Shown: piece after piece, positions 36,708 to 46,654 of the stretch | Layout of the letters: each line of letters begins with the position of its first letter | Numbering within the stretch: position 1 is the first letter of the stretch | From: Stutzerimonas stutzeri RCH2 | GTDB lineage: Bacteria; Pseudomonadota; Gammaproteobacteria; Pseudomonadales; Pseudomonadaceae | NCBI RefSeq assembly: GCF_000327065.1 | Contig: NC_019936.1 | Location: 1,674,001 to 1,738,000, forward strand | Direction of reading: 5' to 3' | Length of the DNA stretch: 64,000 bases | Translations under genes and position numbers: made by a program | Notes under the pieces: generated by a model | Told to the model about the DNA's origin: nothing | The model's input: the letters and a program-made list of their open reading frames with translations, nothing else | Database searches by the model: none

Positions 36708-36854
36708 GGCGTTTACCTTGCTGTGCGGATGGGCGTGAGCCTGGCGACGAGCGCCGGTTGGCTTCGTTCTTTGATGCTAGTGGATTACGGGCAGCGCGAC
36801 ATCCTGACGATCATGGGTTACGGTCCCGCGCTTCATTGTCTGGAGATTCTTCGC

Positions 36855-37322
36855 ATGATTCGCCCGTGTCGCCCCGCTGATCTGGAAACCGTTCTGAACA
36901 TCTGGCTCGAAGCATCCAGCGGTGCCCATGATTTCGTCGCGCGCAGCTTTTGGGAGGCGCGGCTGGATGATATGCGCAACCTGTATCTGCCCGCTGCGCA
37001 GACCTGGGTTCACGAGCAGGACGGAACGGTCGTCGGTTTCGTTTCGCTAGTCGACGACACCCTGGCCGCGATCTTCGTGGCGCCAACGGAGCAGGGCTGT
37101 GGCATCGGCTCGGCGCTGCTCGAGCACGCCAAGCGTCAGCGCGAACGGCTGAGCCTGACGGTCTACGCTGCCAACGAGGCCAGCATCGCCTTCTACCTTC
37201 GCCACGGTTTCCAGGTTGCCGGCGAACAACTGGACGAGCACACCGGCCATACGGAGCTGGCGATGATCTGGCAGCCTCAGGCCCCGGTTGCCGGTGGCGC
37301 CGGCTCGCTTTCGTCCTCGTGA
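36855..37322 (+). CDS. GNAT family N-acetyltransferase (YjaB-like)
   Basis: This 155-residue protein has the YjaB-like layout [17 protein letters not shown], an acetyl-CoA loop in [18 protein letters not shown], and [25 protein letters not shown] 36855 is the first codon matching the family. The last 46 bases overlap the 3' end of plsB in tail-to-tail fashion; both ends look genuine, since the protein ends after the usual [12 protein letters not shown]. Confidence 0.83.
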   Translation: MIRPCRPADLETVLNIWLEASSGAHDFVARSFWEARLDDMRNLYLPAAQTWVHEQDGTVVGFVSLVDDTLAAIFVAPTEQGCGIGSALLEHAKRQRERLSLTVYAANEASIAFYLRHGFQVAGEQLDEHTGHTELAMIWQPQAPVAGGAGSLSSS

Positions 37323-39778
37323 CGTTCCAGCGCCACCTGGCGGATCGACAGGCGAATCTCGGCCGGCAGCACACGCTTGGCTGCGCCCTCGGCGAGTTCG
37401 GCGAGCTTTTCGTGATAGCCGAGCCGGCCGTTCTCGTCCGGGCTGACCACGCCCTGTTCCTGCATGCTCTGGATAAAATGACGGAACAGCGTCTTGTCGA
37501 AGAACTCCGGTGCGTTGAGCCCGTGCAGGATCGACAGGCGCTGGGCCATGACGGTGCAAAGGGTTTCCAGTTCCTCGGCGGTTAGGCTGTTCTGCCCGCT
37601 GTTGAGCAGCAGCGAGGTGGCCATGTAGAAGCGCTGCAGGGTCTGCATGACCACCCGCGCGAGCAGCGTCAGCAGCACGAACTGGCGGGAGCTTGGGGCG
37701 GGACGCACGTAGTGTTGGCCGTCCACCTTGAGCAGGCCCTGTTCGACGAACGCAGCCAGCCACTGGTCGACCACCGCTTCCAGCTCTTCGACTTCCCAGC
37801 GGATGAACAGCTCGGCACGCAGATACGGATACAGCGCCTCGGTGAAACGCTGAATCTGCTCGCGGCTGATGCGCGAACTGCTCTGGAAGAAGCTCGCCAG
37901 CAGCGCCGGCAGGGCGAAGATGTGCATCACGTTGTTGCGGTAGTAGGTCATCAGGACAGCGTTCTGCTCGTCCAGATAGAGGATGTTGCCCAGGGCATCC
38001 TTCTGTTCGGCGAGCAGGTCGAGGCTCTTCACATAGGCGATCAGCGCGTTGCCGTCGCCTTCCGGCAACGTGGTGTGCGGCGAGTAGGGCACCGCACGCA
38101 GCAGGGTCTGGTAAAGATCGAGAATGCGCGCCAGGGATTGCTGATCCAGCGCCTGGCGGCTGGTTGAGAGCATCGCCAGCGCCACCAGATTGACCGGATT
38201 GACCGCCGCCGCCTCGTTCAGGCGTTGAGCGATGCGCTCGGCCAGGCGATTGGTCGTGTCGTTCAGCCATTCGGGACGGAAGTCCGGCGTGTGGCTCTGC
38301 TGGCGCCAGCCGGGTTGCTCCTGTTCGAGGAATTCATTGAGCTTGAGCGGTTCGCCGAAGTTGACCCAGACCTGACCGAAGCGCTGCTTGAGTGCGCCGA
38401 TGACCTTGAAGATGTCGAAAATTGACTCCTTTTTCTTCGCCGCGCCGCGCAGTTCGCCAAGGTAGGTGCGGCCTTCCAGCACCCTTTCGTAGCCGATGTA
38501 CACCGGCACGAAGAGGATCGGCAGGCGCGACGAGCGCAGGTAGCTGCGCAGGGTCAGTGCCAGCATGCCGGTCTTGGGCTGCAGCATGCGGCCGGTACGC
38601 GAGCGGCCACCCTCGACGAAGTACTCGACCGGAAAGCCGCGGCTGAACAGGGTATGCAGGTATTCGTTGAACACCGAGGTGTACAGCGGGTTGCCCTTGA
38701 ACGAGCGGCGCATGAAGAAAGCGCCGCCGCGGCGCAGCAGGCTGCCGATGACCGGCATGTTGAGATTGATACCCGCGGCGATGTGTGGCGGTGTCAGGCC
38801 GTTGCGGAACAGCAGGTAGGACAGCAGCAGGTAGTCGATATGACTGCGGTGGCAGGGCACATAGATCACCTCATAGCCACGTACGGCCTCCTGCAGAGGC
38901 TCGATATGGTTGACGCGGATACCGTCGTAGATCTTGTTCCAGAACCAGGACAGCACCACTTCCAGGAAGCGCACGGCCGTATAGGCGTAGTCGGAGGCGA
39001 TCTCGTTACCGTAGCGCAGCGCCCTGGCTTCGGCCCGCTCGATGGATATGTTCTCGCGTTCGGCCTCATCGCGGATCGCCTGCCGGACCTGTGGTGCATG
39101 CACCAGACCTTTGACCAGATTGCGCCGGTGCGAAAGGTCGGGCCCGATCACCGCGGTCTTCTGGTTGCGGAAATGCACGCGCAGCATGCGGTGCACCATG
39201 CGCAGGGTACGCTCGTGACCCTTGTTCAGGGCGATCAGCTCGTTGAGCTGGATTGGTGCGGAGAACTGCACGCGGGTCTTGCGCCCCAGCACCAGAATGC
39301 TGAGCAGTTTGCGCAGGCGCCCGGTGACCGCCCAGCTGTCGGCGAACAGCAGCTTCCAGGCGCTGGTTTCACGATTTGGCGACTGCCCCCAGAACACGCT
39401 GACCGGGATGATCTGCGCGTTCTCTACCGCGTTGTGTTCCAGCGCACCGACCAGGCGCACCAGCGCCGGCGGGGCCACCAGCCGCGTACGCCGGCCGAAC
39501 CAGCTCGCGGCCGGGTTGAGAAAGAAGAAAGCGGCCGGCTCCACGTGCTCGCCCACCGCAACATCAGCCACGGGGCGCGGCAGCCCGGCCTTGGTGCATT
39601 CGACGTCAAGCACGGCGAGGTCGCTCAGTGAGGACTGTTGCAGTACGTAGAACACCGGCTTGCTGCGATCGAGCTTGAGGGTGAAGGCGGACTGGTTGAT
39701 GGTTTCCGAGCGCACCCAGAAATACAGAACGCGGCGCAGCACGGAGAAAATCAGACGGCGAATGGGGGAGCGGGTCAT
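37277..39778 (-). CDS. plsB: Glycerol-3-phosphate 1-O-acyltransferase PlsB
   Basis: This 833-residue membrane-associated enzyme acylates sn-glycerol 3-phosphate from acyl-ACP or acyl-CoA, the first step of phospholipid synthesis. The HX4D catalytic motif is in [17 protein letters not shown] at about residue 310, with [17 protein letters not shown] about 70 residues later. Start [16 protein letters not shown] at 39778 is preferred to an upstream extension at 39862. The length is slightly above E. coli PlsB. It overlaps the acetyltransferase gene at the 3' end. Confidence 0.95.
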   Translation of the reverse strand: MTRSPIRRLIFSVLRRVLYFWVRSETINQSAFTLKLDRSKPVFYVLQQSSLSDLAVLDVECTKAGLPRPVADVAVGEHVEPAAFFFLNPAASWFGRRTRLVAPPALVRLVGALEHNAVENAQIIPVSVFWGQSPNRETSAWKLLFADSWAVTGRLRKLLSILVLGRKTRVQFSAPIQLNELIALNKGHERTLRMVHRMLRVHFRNQKTAVIGPDLSHRRNLVKGLVHAPQVRQAIRDEAERENISIERAEARALRYGNEIASDYAYTAVRFLEVVLSWFWNKIYDGIRVNHIEPLQEAVRGYEVIYVPCHRSHIDYLLLSYLLFRNGLTPPHIAAGINLNMPVIGSLLRRGGAFFMRRSFKGNPLYTSVFNEYLHTLFSRGFPVEYFVEGGRSRTGRMLQPKTGMLALTLRSYLRSSRLPILFVPVYIGYERVLEGRTYLGELRGAAKKKESIFDIFKVIGALKQRFGQVWVNFGEPLKLNEFLEQEQPGWRQQSHTPDFRPEWLNDTTNRLAERIAQRLNEAAAVNPVNLVALAMLSTSRQALDQQSLARILDLYQTLLRAVPYSPHTTLPEGDGNALIAYVKSLDLLAEQKDALGNILYLDEQNAVLMTYYRNNVMHIFALPALLASFFQSSSRISREQIQRFTEALYPYLRAELFIRWEVEELEAVVDQWLAAFVEQGLLKVDGQHYVRPAPSSRQFVLLTLLARVVMQTLQRFYMATSLLLNSGQNSLTAEELETLCTVMAQRLSILHGLNAPEFFDKTLFRHFIQSMQEQGVVSPDENGRLGYHEKLAELAEGAAKRVLPAEIRLSIRQVALERHEDESEPAPPATGA

Positions 39779-39875
39779 ACGACAGATTCGGCTTGGGAAG
39801 GGGGCGGTGCCCTCGAAGGCGGCAAGTGTGCCGCAAGCAGAACCACACCGCAAAAGCAGCAACGGGCGTGCCGCC

Positions 39876-39900
39876 GGGTTTGTTTGGTCTCAACAAACCC
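39876..39900. other. Hairpin upstream of plsB
   Basis: A perfect 8-base inverted repeat GGGTTTGT/ACAAACCC (39876-39883 and 39893-39900) with a nine-base loop lies between plsB and the next minus-strand gene. It lacks a T-run; it could be a weak terminator for the upstream gene or a leader structure for plsB. Confidence 0.35.
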
Positions 39901-39958
39901 TTCGGCGGTATTCAGCTCAGCTGGCGGCGCTCGGGTAGCGATGCCGCCGGTACATCGA

Positions 39959-40324
39959 TTATTCGTTGCCCCAGAATCGCCACCATTTGCGTCGTTCTTC
40001 GCGTGATTCCTGTCCCTGTTCCGAACCGCGCTCCAGTTCCTTCTGGACCTGGCCCTGTTTCTTGTCCTGCTGTTTCTCCAGGCCTTTGCCGTCTGTTTGA
40101 TGCTCACGCGCGCGATCGCGTTGCTGAACAGTCTCCCGCTCCTTTTGCTGGAGCGTTTCACGTCGTTCGTTTGCCTTGGATTTCTCCGCCTGTCCCTTGC
40201 CAGCTGGCTGGCTCTGCTCGTAACGATTCTTGCCTTTGCCTTCCTGCCCAGGGCCTTGCGCATGGCTTGCCGTGGCAACTGCAATCGTGGCGGCGGCCAG
40301 GGTGATAAGAACTGTTCTGTTCAT
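39959..40324 (-). CDS. Small exported highly charged protein
   Basis: This 121-residue protein has a signal peptide MNRTVLITLAAATIAVATA (cleaved after SHA). The mature part is almost entirely Gln, Glu, Lys and Arg in heptad-like runs (RRETLQQKERETVQQRDRA, QQDKKQGQVQKELERG), ending RRKWWRFWGNE. The pattern suggests a long helix or coiled coil with an aromatic basic tail. No known family is recognised. Codon use is normal for the window and the frame is uninterrupted. Confidence 0.65.
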   Translation of the reverse strand: MNRTVLITLAAATIAVATASHAQGPGQEGKGKNRYEQSQPAGKGQAEKSKANERRETLQQKERETVQQRDRAREHQTDGKGLEKQQDKKQGQVQKELERGSEQGQESREERRKWWRFWGNE

Positions 40325-40460
40325 GAGATAGGGCTCGTTGGTGACATGAAACGCGGATCACAGGTCACGATCCGCACCGTCCTGTGAGTATAGAGGCTGC
40401 CATTCGAGTAGTTCAGGGCGGCCTGCTGACGCAGGCGTGCTGCGGCCCAATTGTGGCAGC

Positions 40461-41009
40461 TCATTCGTCAGGCGTTGCGGTGGGCTTCAGCCAGGTGTGA
40501 TTCCAGCCCGTCTGCTCGATCCAGCCTTGTTCCACCATCCATTCGCAATACAGCACGCGCATCCATAGGCCTGGATCTGGCGGAACCCAGGCGCACTGCC
40601 TGGTCGGTGCATCGTGCTTCTGAACGATGCGAGTCACCCGGTTGGCTGTTGCGCGGTTGCCACTCGACGGCGGGGTGCCGGCGCGTACTTCGACGATATC
40701 GAGAGGCTCGATGACAAGCGAGGCGGGTACGAAAGCGTACTGGCGCGTTGGGTATTCTGCACTGCCGCCACAGCAATAGACGCGCCCGATGATGATGTGA
40801 CCGTCGCGGATATCGCTGCGAGGTATGCCGGTTCGCTCGAGCTCGGCAAGGAATATCTTGTCTTGTGCCAACGCGGCGCTGCTTGCAACGTCGACGACCT
40901 GAACCAACCGTAGCGAGCTGGGCGGTACATCATTGGGGTAGAGATGGGTCGAGCCACAACCGCTGAGCAACGATCCCAGCGCCAGCACAGCCAGAAGCGA
41001 TCTGTTCAT
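40461..41009 (-). CDS. Putative lipoprotein
   Basis: This 182-residue protein has lipobox LLSGC (Cys18) after the signal MNRSLLAVLALGSLL. It contains CC in RVYCCGGSAEYPTRQYAFVP and two further Cys (RQCAWVPPDPGLWMRVLYCEWM). No domain is recognised. The ATG at 41009 is chosen because it directly precedes a lipoprotein signal; longer frames extend through the beta-lactamase gene and are not credible. Confidence 0.7.
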   Translation of the reverse strand: MNRSLLAVLALGSLLSGCGSTHLYPNDVPPSSLRLVQVVDVASSAALAQDKIFLAELERTGIPRSDIRDGHIIIGRVYCCGGSAEYPTRQYAFVPASLVIEPLDIVEVRAGTPPSSGNRATANRVTRIVQKHDAPTRQCAWVPPDPGLWMRVLYCEWMVEQGWIEQTGWNHTWLKPTATPDE

Positions 41010-41146
41010 GACGGTACTCCAACTCGGTGGTTTGGATGACACGGTTGTCACAGCGTGGTTGCGGGATGACGGCCTTTTGCCAGTGTAGTGCCTTTGCGGT
41101 AGGGAGATGTGGCGATGCACGCTGCAAGCGAGCTGCCGTGCCGCCC

Positions 41147-41938
41147 TCAGCGTGGCGGAAGAAGCCCTTTGGCGCGCAGTGCCTGCAGAACGATCTGCTG
41201 GCGCAGCGGCAGATCCGTGGCGCCGCGGGTATCGATGTTCAAGGCGAACAGCCAGGTATTCTCGTCCAGCTCGACATAGCCGACATACCAGCCGATACCC
41301 GGCGTGCTGCGGGTAGCCCAGCCGGTCTTGGCATACAGGCGGTAAGCCGGCGTGCTGTCGACGAGCATGATGGTCTTGAGGGTGTCGTAACTGCTCGAAC
41401 GGTACGGGAGGCTGCGCTCGACGATGCGCTGGAGAAATGCGACCTGCTGTTCGGCGCTGATGCTCAGCGAGCCATCCAGCCAGAACTCGGTGCCATTGAA
41501 GGGCTCGCGCAGCTGTCCGTAGTGTGCCTGGCGGATGTGGCGCGGATAGACTGCCGCGCCCACCCGCTGGGCCAGCCACTGGTAGCACCAGACGCAACTG
41601 ACCCTGAATGCGCTTTTCAAGGTCTGGTCGCGGTTCCAGTCTTCGATCTCGTAGTGGGTGCCGTCCCACGCGATGACCTCGTCCGCCCTGGTAATGGCAC
41701 CTTCCTCCAGCGCGATCAGGGTGTTCAGCACCTTGAAGGTGGATGCGGCGGTGAACGGCTGCTTTGCGCGGGCCTCGTTGTGCACGTAGCGCTGGCCGGT
41801 GGTGGCCGACTCGATCACCAGTGTCCCCTCGACGCCCGCACGTTCGAACAGACGGGCAATCGTCCCATCGTCCGCATAGGCGAAGCCGGGGGAAGCGAGC
41901 AGTAGCAGAGACAGCAGCAGGACAGGCACGACGGACAC
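41147..41938 (-). CDS. Class D (OXA-type) beta-lactamase
   Basis: This 263-residue periplasmic serine beta-lactamase has a signal peptide ending FAYA. The active-site S66-T-F-K69, the S114-C-V116 motif (SxV) and K204-T-G206 in AKTGW are intact, as is [11 protein letters not shown]140-G-Q142 stands where class D enzymes normally have YGN. Length and order match OXA enzymes, nearest in general form to OXA-2-like proteins (impression, not a search). It is a chromosomal, solitary gene with no mobile-element signs nearby. Confidence 0.88.
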   Translation of the reverse strand: MSVVPVLLLSLLLLASPGFAYADDGTIARLFERAGVEGTLVIESATTGQRYVHNEARAKQPFTAASTFKVLNTLIALEEGAITRADEVIAWDGTHYEIEDWNRDQTLKSAFRVSCVWCYQWLAQRVGAAVYPRHIRQAHYGQLREPFNGTEFWLDGSLSISAEQQVAFLQRIVERSLPYRSSSYDTLKTIMLVDSTPAYRLYAKTGWATRSTPGIGWYVGYVELDENTWLFALNIDTRGATDLPLRQQIVLQALRAKGLLPPR

Positions 41939-42212
41939 CGGAGTATGGAAGGCGGATGCTGCGGGCTAGCGTAGGTCGATGCAGCTGACACCGCGCAACA
42001 TTGAGTCAGACAGAAGCACTTGCCGGCGGATAGTAACCTGATGGGAAGGGCGTCTAGGCTGCCAATCCTGCAACTTTCGGCAAGCTATCCATGCTGCTGG
42101 CCCGGTTGCATTCGTCCGGTAGCTGTTCTTATAGTTCCGCCGGCATTTTTGCAGGGTCTGGGCCGTGTCGCACGGGCGGCGCGCCAGGCCTTCAGCGCAC
42201 TGGTGAGAGTCC

Positions 42213-43136
42213 ATGATCGAAATAAGCAACCTGACCAAGCGTTTCGCCCAGCACACGGCGGTAGACGACCTGTCGTTCCAGGTCCAGCGTGGCGAGGTGC
42301 TGGGTTTCCTCGGCCCGAATGGCGCGGGAAAATCCACCACGATGAAGATGCTGACCGGCTTTCTCGCGCCGACCTCCGGCACTGCCAGCATTCTCGGCCA
42401 CGACATCCAGACTCAGAGATTGCAGGCCCAGCGACAGATCGGCTATCTGCCCGAGGGCGCCCCCTGTTATGGCGACATGACCGTTCGCAGCTTTCTCGAG
42501 TTCATCGCCGAGGTTCGTGGCTTTCGCGGTGCGGACAAGCGCCAGCGGGTCGAAGCCGCAGTGGCGCAGGTAGAGCTGGAGAATGTGCTGGGACAGTCCA
42601 TCGAGACGCTGTCCAAAGGCTTCAAGCGCCGCGTCGGCCTAGCGCAGGCAATTCTGCATGACCCCAAGGTGCTGATTCTCGACGAGCCTACCGATGGCCT
42701 CGATCCGAACCAGAAGCATCAGGTGCGGCAGCTGATCCAGGGCCTGGCGCAGGACAAGATCGTCATCATTTCCACGCACATTCTCGAAGAGGTCAGCGCG
42801 GTGTGCACCCGCGCGGTGGTGATCGCCCACGGCAGGCTGGTGGCCGACGGCACGCCGCTGGAGCTGGAAAGCCGTTCGAAGTATCACCAGGCGGTCACGC
42901 TGGTCAGCGACGGCCCCTTGGATGATGTCGCCCTGGCCGCGCTGCCGGGTGTCGCCGGGGTCGAGCGCAACGAGCGCGAGCACAGCCTGACGGTGCTGGC
43001 GCAGCCGGGGCAGGTGATCTTTCCGCAGGTCAACGCGCTGATCACTCAGCAGGGTTGGGTGGTGAGGGAGCTGGACGTCGAGCGCGGCCGGTTGGATGAG
43101 GTGTTCCGTAACCTGACCCGTGGGGAGTCGCTATGA
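42213..43136 (+). CDS. ABC transporter ATP-binding protein (Gld-type)
   Basis: This 307-residue ATPase has Walker A GPNGAGKSTTMK, signature LSKGFKRRVGLAQ, Walker B VLILDEPTDGLDPNQ and the switch His in STHILEEV. It overlaps the permease gene by four bases. With the following two genes it forms the GldA-F-G-type ABC set known in Bacteroidetes for gliding and found in proteobacteria without a gliding role. The substrate is unknown. Confidence 0.9.
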   Translation: MIEISNLTKRFAQHTAVDDLSFQVQRGEVLGFLGPNGAGKSTTMKMLTGFLAPTSGTASILGHDIQTQRLQAQRQIGYLPEGAPCYGDMTVRSFLEFIAEVRGFRGADKRQRVEAAVAQVELENVLGQSIETLSKGFKRRVGLAQAILHDPKVLILDEPTDGLDPNQKHQVRQLIQGLAQDKIVIISTHILEEVSAVCTRAVVIAHGRLVADGTPLELESRSKYHQAVTLVSDGPLDDVALAALPGVAGVERNEREHSLTVLAQPGQVIFPQVNALITQQGWVVRELDVERGRLDEVFRNLTRGESL

Positions 43137-43864
43137 CCCAGTTGCCGGTTATCTTCAAGCGTGAGTTGGGCAGCTACTTCGCCACCCCGCTCGCCTATGT
43201 ATTCATCGTCATCTTTCTGGTGCTGTCCGGGGTCTTCACCTTCTACCTGGGCGGCTTCTACGAGCGCGGCCAGGCTGATCTGACGCCATTCTTCAGCTTC
43301 CATACCTGGCTCTATCTGTTCCTGGTGCCGGCGATCGCCATGCGCCTGTGGGCAGAGGAGCGCAAGTCGGGCTCCATCGAATTGCTGATGACCTTGCCGA
43401 TCACCCGTTTCGAAGCGGTTGGCGGCAAGTTCCTCGCTGCCTGGGTGTTCGCCGGGATCGCCTTGCTGCTGACGTTTCCGATGGTCATCACCGTCAACTA
43501 CCTGGGCGAGCCGGACAACGGCGTGATCGTCGCCGGCTACCTCGGCAGCTGGCTGCTGGCCGGTGCCTTTCTGGCGATCGGTTCCTGCATGTCGGCGCTG
43601 GCGAAGAATCAGGTGATCGCCTTCATCCTCTCGGTAGCGGTGTGCTTCCTGTTTATCGTCAGCGGCCTGCCGATGGTGCTCGATGCGCTTGCCTGGGCCC
43701 CGCAGTGGCTGATCGATGCGGTGGCTTCGCTGAGCTTCCTGATCCGTTTCGATTCCATCAGCAAGGGTGTGATCGACCTGCGTGACCTGCTGTATTTCGT
43801 CACGCTGATCGTCGCCTGGCTGGCGGCCACTGCGGTGGTCGTCGATCTGAAGAAAGCCGCCTGA
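43133..43864 (+). CDS. ABC transporter permease (ABC-2/GldF-like)
   Basis: This 243-residue protein has six membrane segments, beginning IFKRELGSYFATPLAYVFIVIFLVL, with RLWAEERKSGSIELLMTLPI (the ABC-2 conserved loop) after segment two. It overlaps the ATPase gene by four bases and lies ten bases from the auxiliary gene. It would form the membrane channel of the complex. Confidence 0.88.
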   Translation: MTQLPVIFKRELGSYFATPLAYVFIVIFLVLSGVFTFYLGGFYERGQADLTPFFSFHTWLYLFLVPAIAMRLWAEERKSGSIELLMTLPITRFEAVGGKFLAAWVFAGIALLLTFPMVITVNYLGEPDNGVIVAGYLGSWLLAGAFLAIGSCMSALAKNQVIAFILSVAVCFLFIVSGLPMVLDALAWAPQWLIDAVASLSFLIRFDSISKGVIDLRDLLYFVTLIVAWLAATAVVVDLKKAA

Positions 43865-43874
43865 GGGAACAGAT

Positions 43875-45710
43875 ATGAAACGACTCATCTATTCCGGTGC
43901 CGGGCTGCTGCTGATCGCGCTGGCCTTCCTGGCGTTCAACGGTCTTTCCGGCACGCTTCTGACCAATGCCCGGCTCGATCTGACCGAGCAGAAGCTCTAC
44001 ACCATCTCCGAGGGGACCGAGCGCATTCTCGATGGCTTGCAGACGCCTATCGAACTGCACTTCTTCTATTCGGACGAGACCGCCAAGGACCTGGTAGCGC
44101 TGCGTAACTACGCGCGTCGTGTCGAGGAGATGCTCAAGGCCTATCAGCGTGCTTCCGGCGGCAAGCTCAAGCTGCACGTGATCGACCCGCAACCGTTTTC
44201 CGAGGAGGAGGACCGCGCGGCCGAGTTTGGTCTGCAGGCGGTACCGCTCAACCAGGGCGGCGACAAGGTCTACTTCGGTCTGGCTGGAACCAACGCCGAG
44301 GGCGGCACGCAGATCATCCCGTTCTTCCCGCTGGATCAGGAGGAGTTCCTCGAATACGAAATCAGCCGCTTGGTGCAGAGCCTGGCAGCCGGTGAACTGC
44401 CGGTGGTCGGTGTGCTGTCCGGATTGCAGCTGACCGGTGGCTTCGACATGCGCACACAACAGGCGACGCCGCCGTGGATGGTGCTGGAGGAGGTCCGCCA
44501 GCTGTTCCATATCGAGAGCCTGCGTCGTGATGTGGACCTGATCCCGACCAACGTATCGGTGCTGCTGCTGATTCATCCGAAGGATCTCCCGGAGCAGACG
44601 CTATACGCCATCGACCAGTTCGTCCTGCGTGGCGGCAAGCTGCTGGTGTTCCTCGATCCGCATAGCGAAGCGGACCCGGGCATGGGCATCGGCCCGGGCG
44701 AGTTCGGCGAGGAGCGTGCCTCGGACCTCGAGCCGCTGTTCAAGGCCTGGGGCGTGCGCATGGTGCCGCAGCGCGCATTGGCCGACGGGGCCTATGCCAT
44801 GTCGGTGGGCATGGGCGCGGAACGCCATCCGGTGCGCCATGCGGGCTGGTTGAGCCTGCCGCGCAGCGCGCTGGACCAGGATGACGTGACCACCGCGGCG
44901 TTGGAGAACATCACCGTGGCCAGCGCCGGCATTCTCGAGCCACTGGAAGATGCGACGACGCGTTTCACGCCGCTGTTCAGCAGTTCCGAGTACAGCATGC
45001 CGGTCGAGGCCGAGCGCTTTGCCACGCTGGACAACCCGGAAACCCTGCTGCTCGGTCTGGAGCCGACCGGCGAGCGCTATACCCTGGCGGCACGCATCCA
45101 GGGCCCGGCGAAGACAGCGTTCCCTGACGGCATTGAGGGTCGGGAGAAGGGCATTCAGGAGAGCCAGAACATCAATGTCATCGCGGTGGCCGACACCGAT
45201 ATGTTGAGTGATCGGATGTGGGTGCAGGTGCAGGACTTCTTCGGTCAGCGCATCCCGCAGCCCTGGGCCGACAACGGGGCCTTCGTGATCAACGCGCTGG
45301 ACAATCTGTCCGGCACCGATGCGCTGATCAGCGTGCGCTCTCGCGGTCGCTTCACCCGCCCGTTCGTGGTGGTGGAGGCCTTGCAGCGTCAGGCCGAGAA
45401 CCGCTTCCGCGAGAAGGAAGAGGTCCTGCAGCAACGCCTGGCCGATACCGAGCAGAAGCTTGCCGAGCTGCAGAGCCCGGACCCGGAGCAGGCGCTGGAA
45501 CTGACCGCTGAGCAGGAGCAGGCGTTACGCCAGTTCATGCAGGAAAAGGTGCGTATCCGCAAGGAACTGCGCGAGGTGCGCTACCAGCTCAACGCCGACA
45601 TCGAGGCGCTCGGGCGTACGCTCAAGTTCGCCAATATCGCTCTGGTGCCGTTGGTGCTGACGCTGGGCGTGCTGGCGTTGTGGCTGTGGCGCCGCCGGCG
45701 CAGCGCCTGA
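43875..45710 (+). CDS. GldG-like ABC auxiliary membrane protein
   Basis: This 611-residue protein has one N-terminal membrane segment (residues 5-27), a large extracytoplasmic domain of the ABC_transp_aux/GldG type (TEQKLYTISEGTERIL, GGKLLVFLDPHSEADPG), a coiled-coil-prone stretch at about residues 495-575 (RFREKEEVLQQRLADTEQ), and a C-terminal membrane segment before RRRRSA. It is the third gene of the Gld-type set and is likely the periplasmic partner of the transporter. Confidence 0.87.
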   Translation: MKRLIYSGAGLLLIALAFLAFNGLSGTLLTNARLDLTEQKLYTISEGTERILDGLQTPIELHFFYSDETAKDLVALRNYARRVEEMLKAYQRASGGKLKLHVIDPQPFSEEEDRAAEFGLQAVPLNQGGDKVYFGLAGTNAEGGTQIIPFFPLDQEEFLEYEISRLVQSLAAGELPVVGVLSGLQLTGGFDMRTQQATPPWMVLEEVRQLFHIESLRRDVDLIPTNVSVLLLIHPKDLPEQTLYAIDQFVLRGGKLLVFLDPHSEADPGMGIGPGEFGEERASDLEPLFKAWGVRMVPQRALADGAYAMSVGMGAERHPVRHAGWLSLPRSALDQDDVTTAALENITVASAGILEPLEDATTRFTPLFSSSEYSMPVEAERFATLDNPETLLLGLEPTGERYTLAARIQGPAKTAFPDGIEGREKGIQESQNINVIAVADTDMLSDRMWVQVQDFFGQRIPQPWADNGAFVINALDNLSGTDALISVRSRGRFTRPFVVVEALQRQAENRFREKEEVLQQRLADTEQKLAELQSPDPEQALELTAEQEQALRQFMQEKVRIRKELREVRYQLNADIEALGRTLKFANIALVPLVLTLGVLALWLWRRRRSA

Positions 45711-45778
45711 TCCAAGCGCCTGCCCCGGCGCTGATCGGGGCTGGCGCAGAGACAAGAAAGGGCCTTGGAAAAAAGAGG

Positions 45779-45806
45779 CTGACAGCCAAAATCGTTGTTT
45801 TATACT
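45779..45806 (+). promoter_or_regulatory. Probable sigma70 promoter of the cold-shock gene
   Basis: CTGACA (45779-45784), a 16-base spacer and TATACT (45801-45806) lie 108 bases upstream of the cold-shock ATG, giving a leader of about 100 bases, as in cspA-type genes. Confidence 0.5.
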
Positions 45807-45913
45807 CCGGCAACGGCTGCGTTCGAGTCGCATTTGCGCTGAAGCAACTGCACGAGACGCGGTCGTAGACCCCTCTTCCGAGGAATAACAAAAAGCGAGT
45901 TGGAGAAGTGGTA

Positions 45914-46123
45914 ATGGCTGAGCGCGAGACAGGAACCGTCAAATGGTTCAACGATGCAAAAGGCTACGGATTCATTCAGCGGGGTAATGGCGCCGACGTG
46001 TTCGTGCATTACCGCGCCATCCGTGGCGACGGCCACCGCTCGCTGGCCGAAGGGCAGCAGGTGGAGTTTTCGGTGACTCAGGGCCAGAAGGGCCTGCAGG
46101 CCGAAGACGTCGCCGGCGTCTGA
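45914..46123 (+). CDS. Cold-shock protein (CspA family)
   Basis: This 69-residue OB-fold nucleic-acid-binding protein has RNP1 KGYGFIQRG and RNP2 VFVHYRAI, with [11 protein letters not shown] at the N-terminus. It destabilises RNA secondary structure. The ATG at 45914 has GGAG eight bases upstream and is preferred over GTG 45908. It has its own promoter and terminator, so it is monocistronic with a structured leader. Confidence 0.95.
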   Translation: MAERETGTVKWFNDAKGYGFIQRGNGADVFVHYRAIRGDGHRSLAEGQQVEFSVTQGQKGLQAEDVAGV

Positions 46124-46140
46124 CTTCGGTTGCACAATGA

Positions 46141-46173
46141 CAAAGCCCGTCCATGTGACGGGCTTTGTTTTCT
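46141..46173 (+). terminator. Intrinsic terminator after the cold-shock gene
   Basis: An 11-base perfect stem, CAAAGCCCGTC (46141-46151) with 46157-46167, has a five-base loop and is followed by TTTTCT. It is 18 bases after the stop and is a canonical rho-independent terminator. Confidence 0.9.
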
Positions 46174-46224
46174 ACGCGCCGGGTAGTTCAGCCCGGCACC
46201 GATAAGCGATGAAGAAGGCCGCGG

Positions 46225-46596
46225 TCAGCCCGTGTGCCAGACGATCTCCTCTTCGCCGTCATCGCTGATGCGGATCCAGCGGTCGGCCACTTCGACGGCT
46301 TCCTCTTCCTGCCAGCCGCCCGGCGCGCAACGGATCTCCACGCCCAAGGCGGCGTGAGCGGCGCGGGCGCAAGCGAGGTCGTCCGCCCAAGGCGTGGCGT
46401 CGCTTTCCAGCAGCAGGCAATGCCATTTGCCCACCGCCTTCGGCAGCCAGGTCACTGGAATCCCGGCGGCGCTGCACTTGAAGGTCTGGCCTTTCTGCTG
46501 CCAGTCCGTGCACGGACCGATGGCCTGGGCCAGCCATTCACCAACCGCTTGTTGGCTGGCATCCCTGAGGTAGATCTCGATATCGGGTTGACGCAT
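46225..46596 (-). CDS. Hypothetical protein
   Basis: This 123-residue soluble acidic protein begins MRQPDIEIYLRD. It contains VTWLPKAVGKWHCLLLESDATPW and ends in an acidic stretch RISDDGEEEIVWHTG. No signal peptide or membrane segment is seen. The family is not recognised by name. The ATG at 46596 is chosen over one at 46623, since homologous-looking sequence begins here. It lies 58 bases downstream of rlmA and may be co-transcribed. Confidence 0.65.
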   Translation of the reverse strand: MRQPDIEIYLRDASQQAVGEWLAQAIGPCTDWQQKGQTFKCSAAGIPVTWLPKAVGKWHCLLLESDATPWADDLACARAAHAALGVEIRCAPGGWQEEEAVEVADRWIRISDDGEEEIVWHTG

Positions 46597-46654
46597 GGGC
46601 GACTGCCTTATGTGGTGAAGCAAGGTTCTTCAGTGGTCGAGCAAAAGACGAATG

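Noticed and set aside
40999..41669. Extended minus-strand frame reaching from the lipoprotein gene through the beta-lactamase region
   Set aside because: The extension is out of frame with the beta-lactamase and lacks a signal; the shorter lipoprotein start is well supported.
43046..43888. Minus-strand frame opposite the ABC permease
   Set aside because: Antisense to a permease with six membrane segments; Gln/Asp/Arg-rich with no domain.
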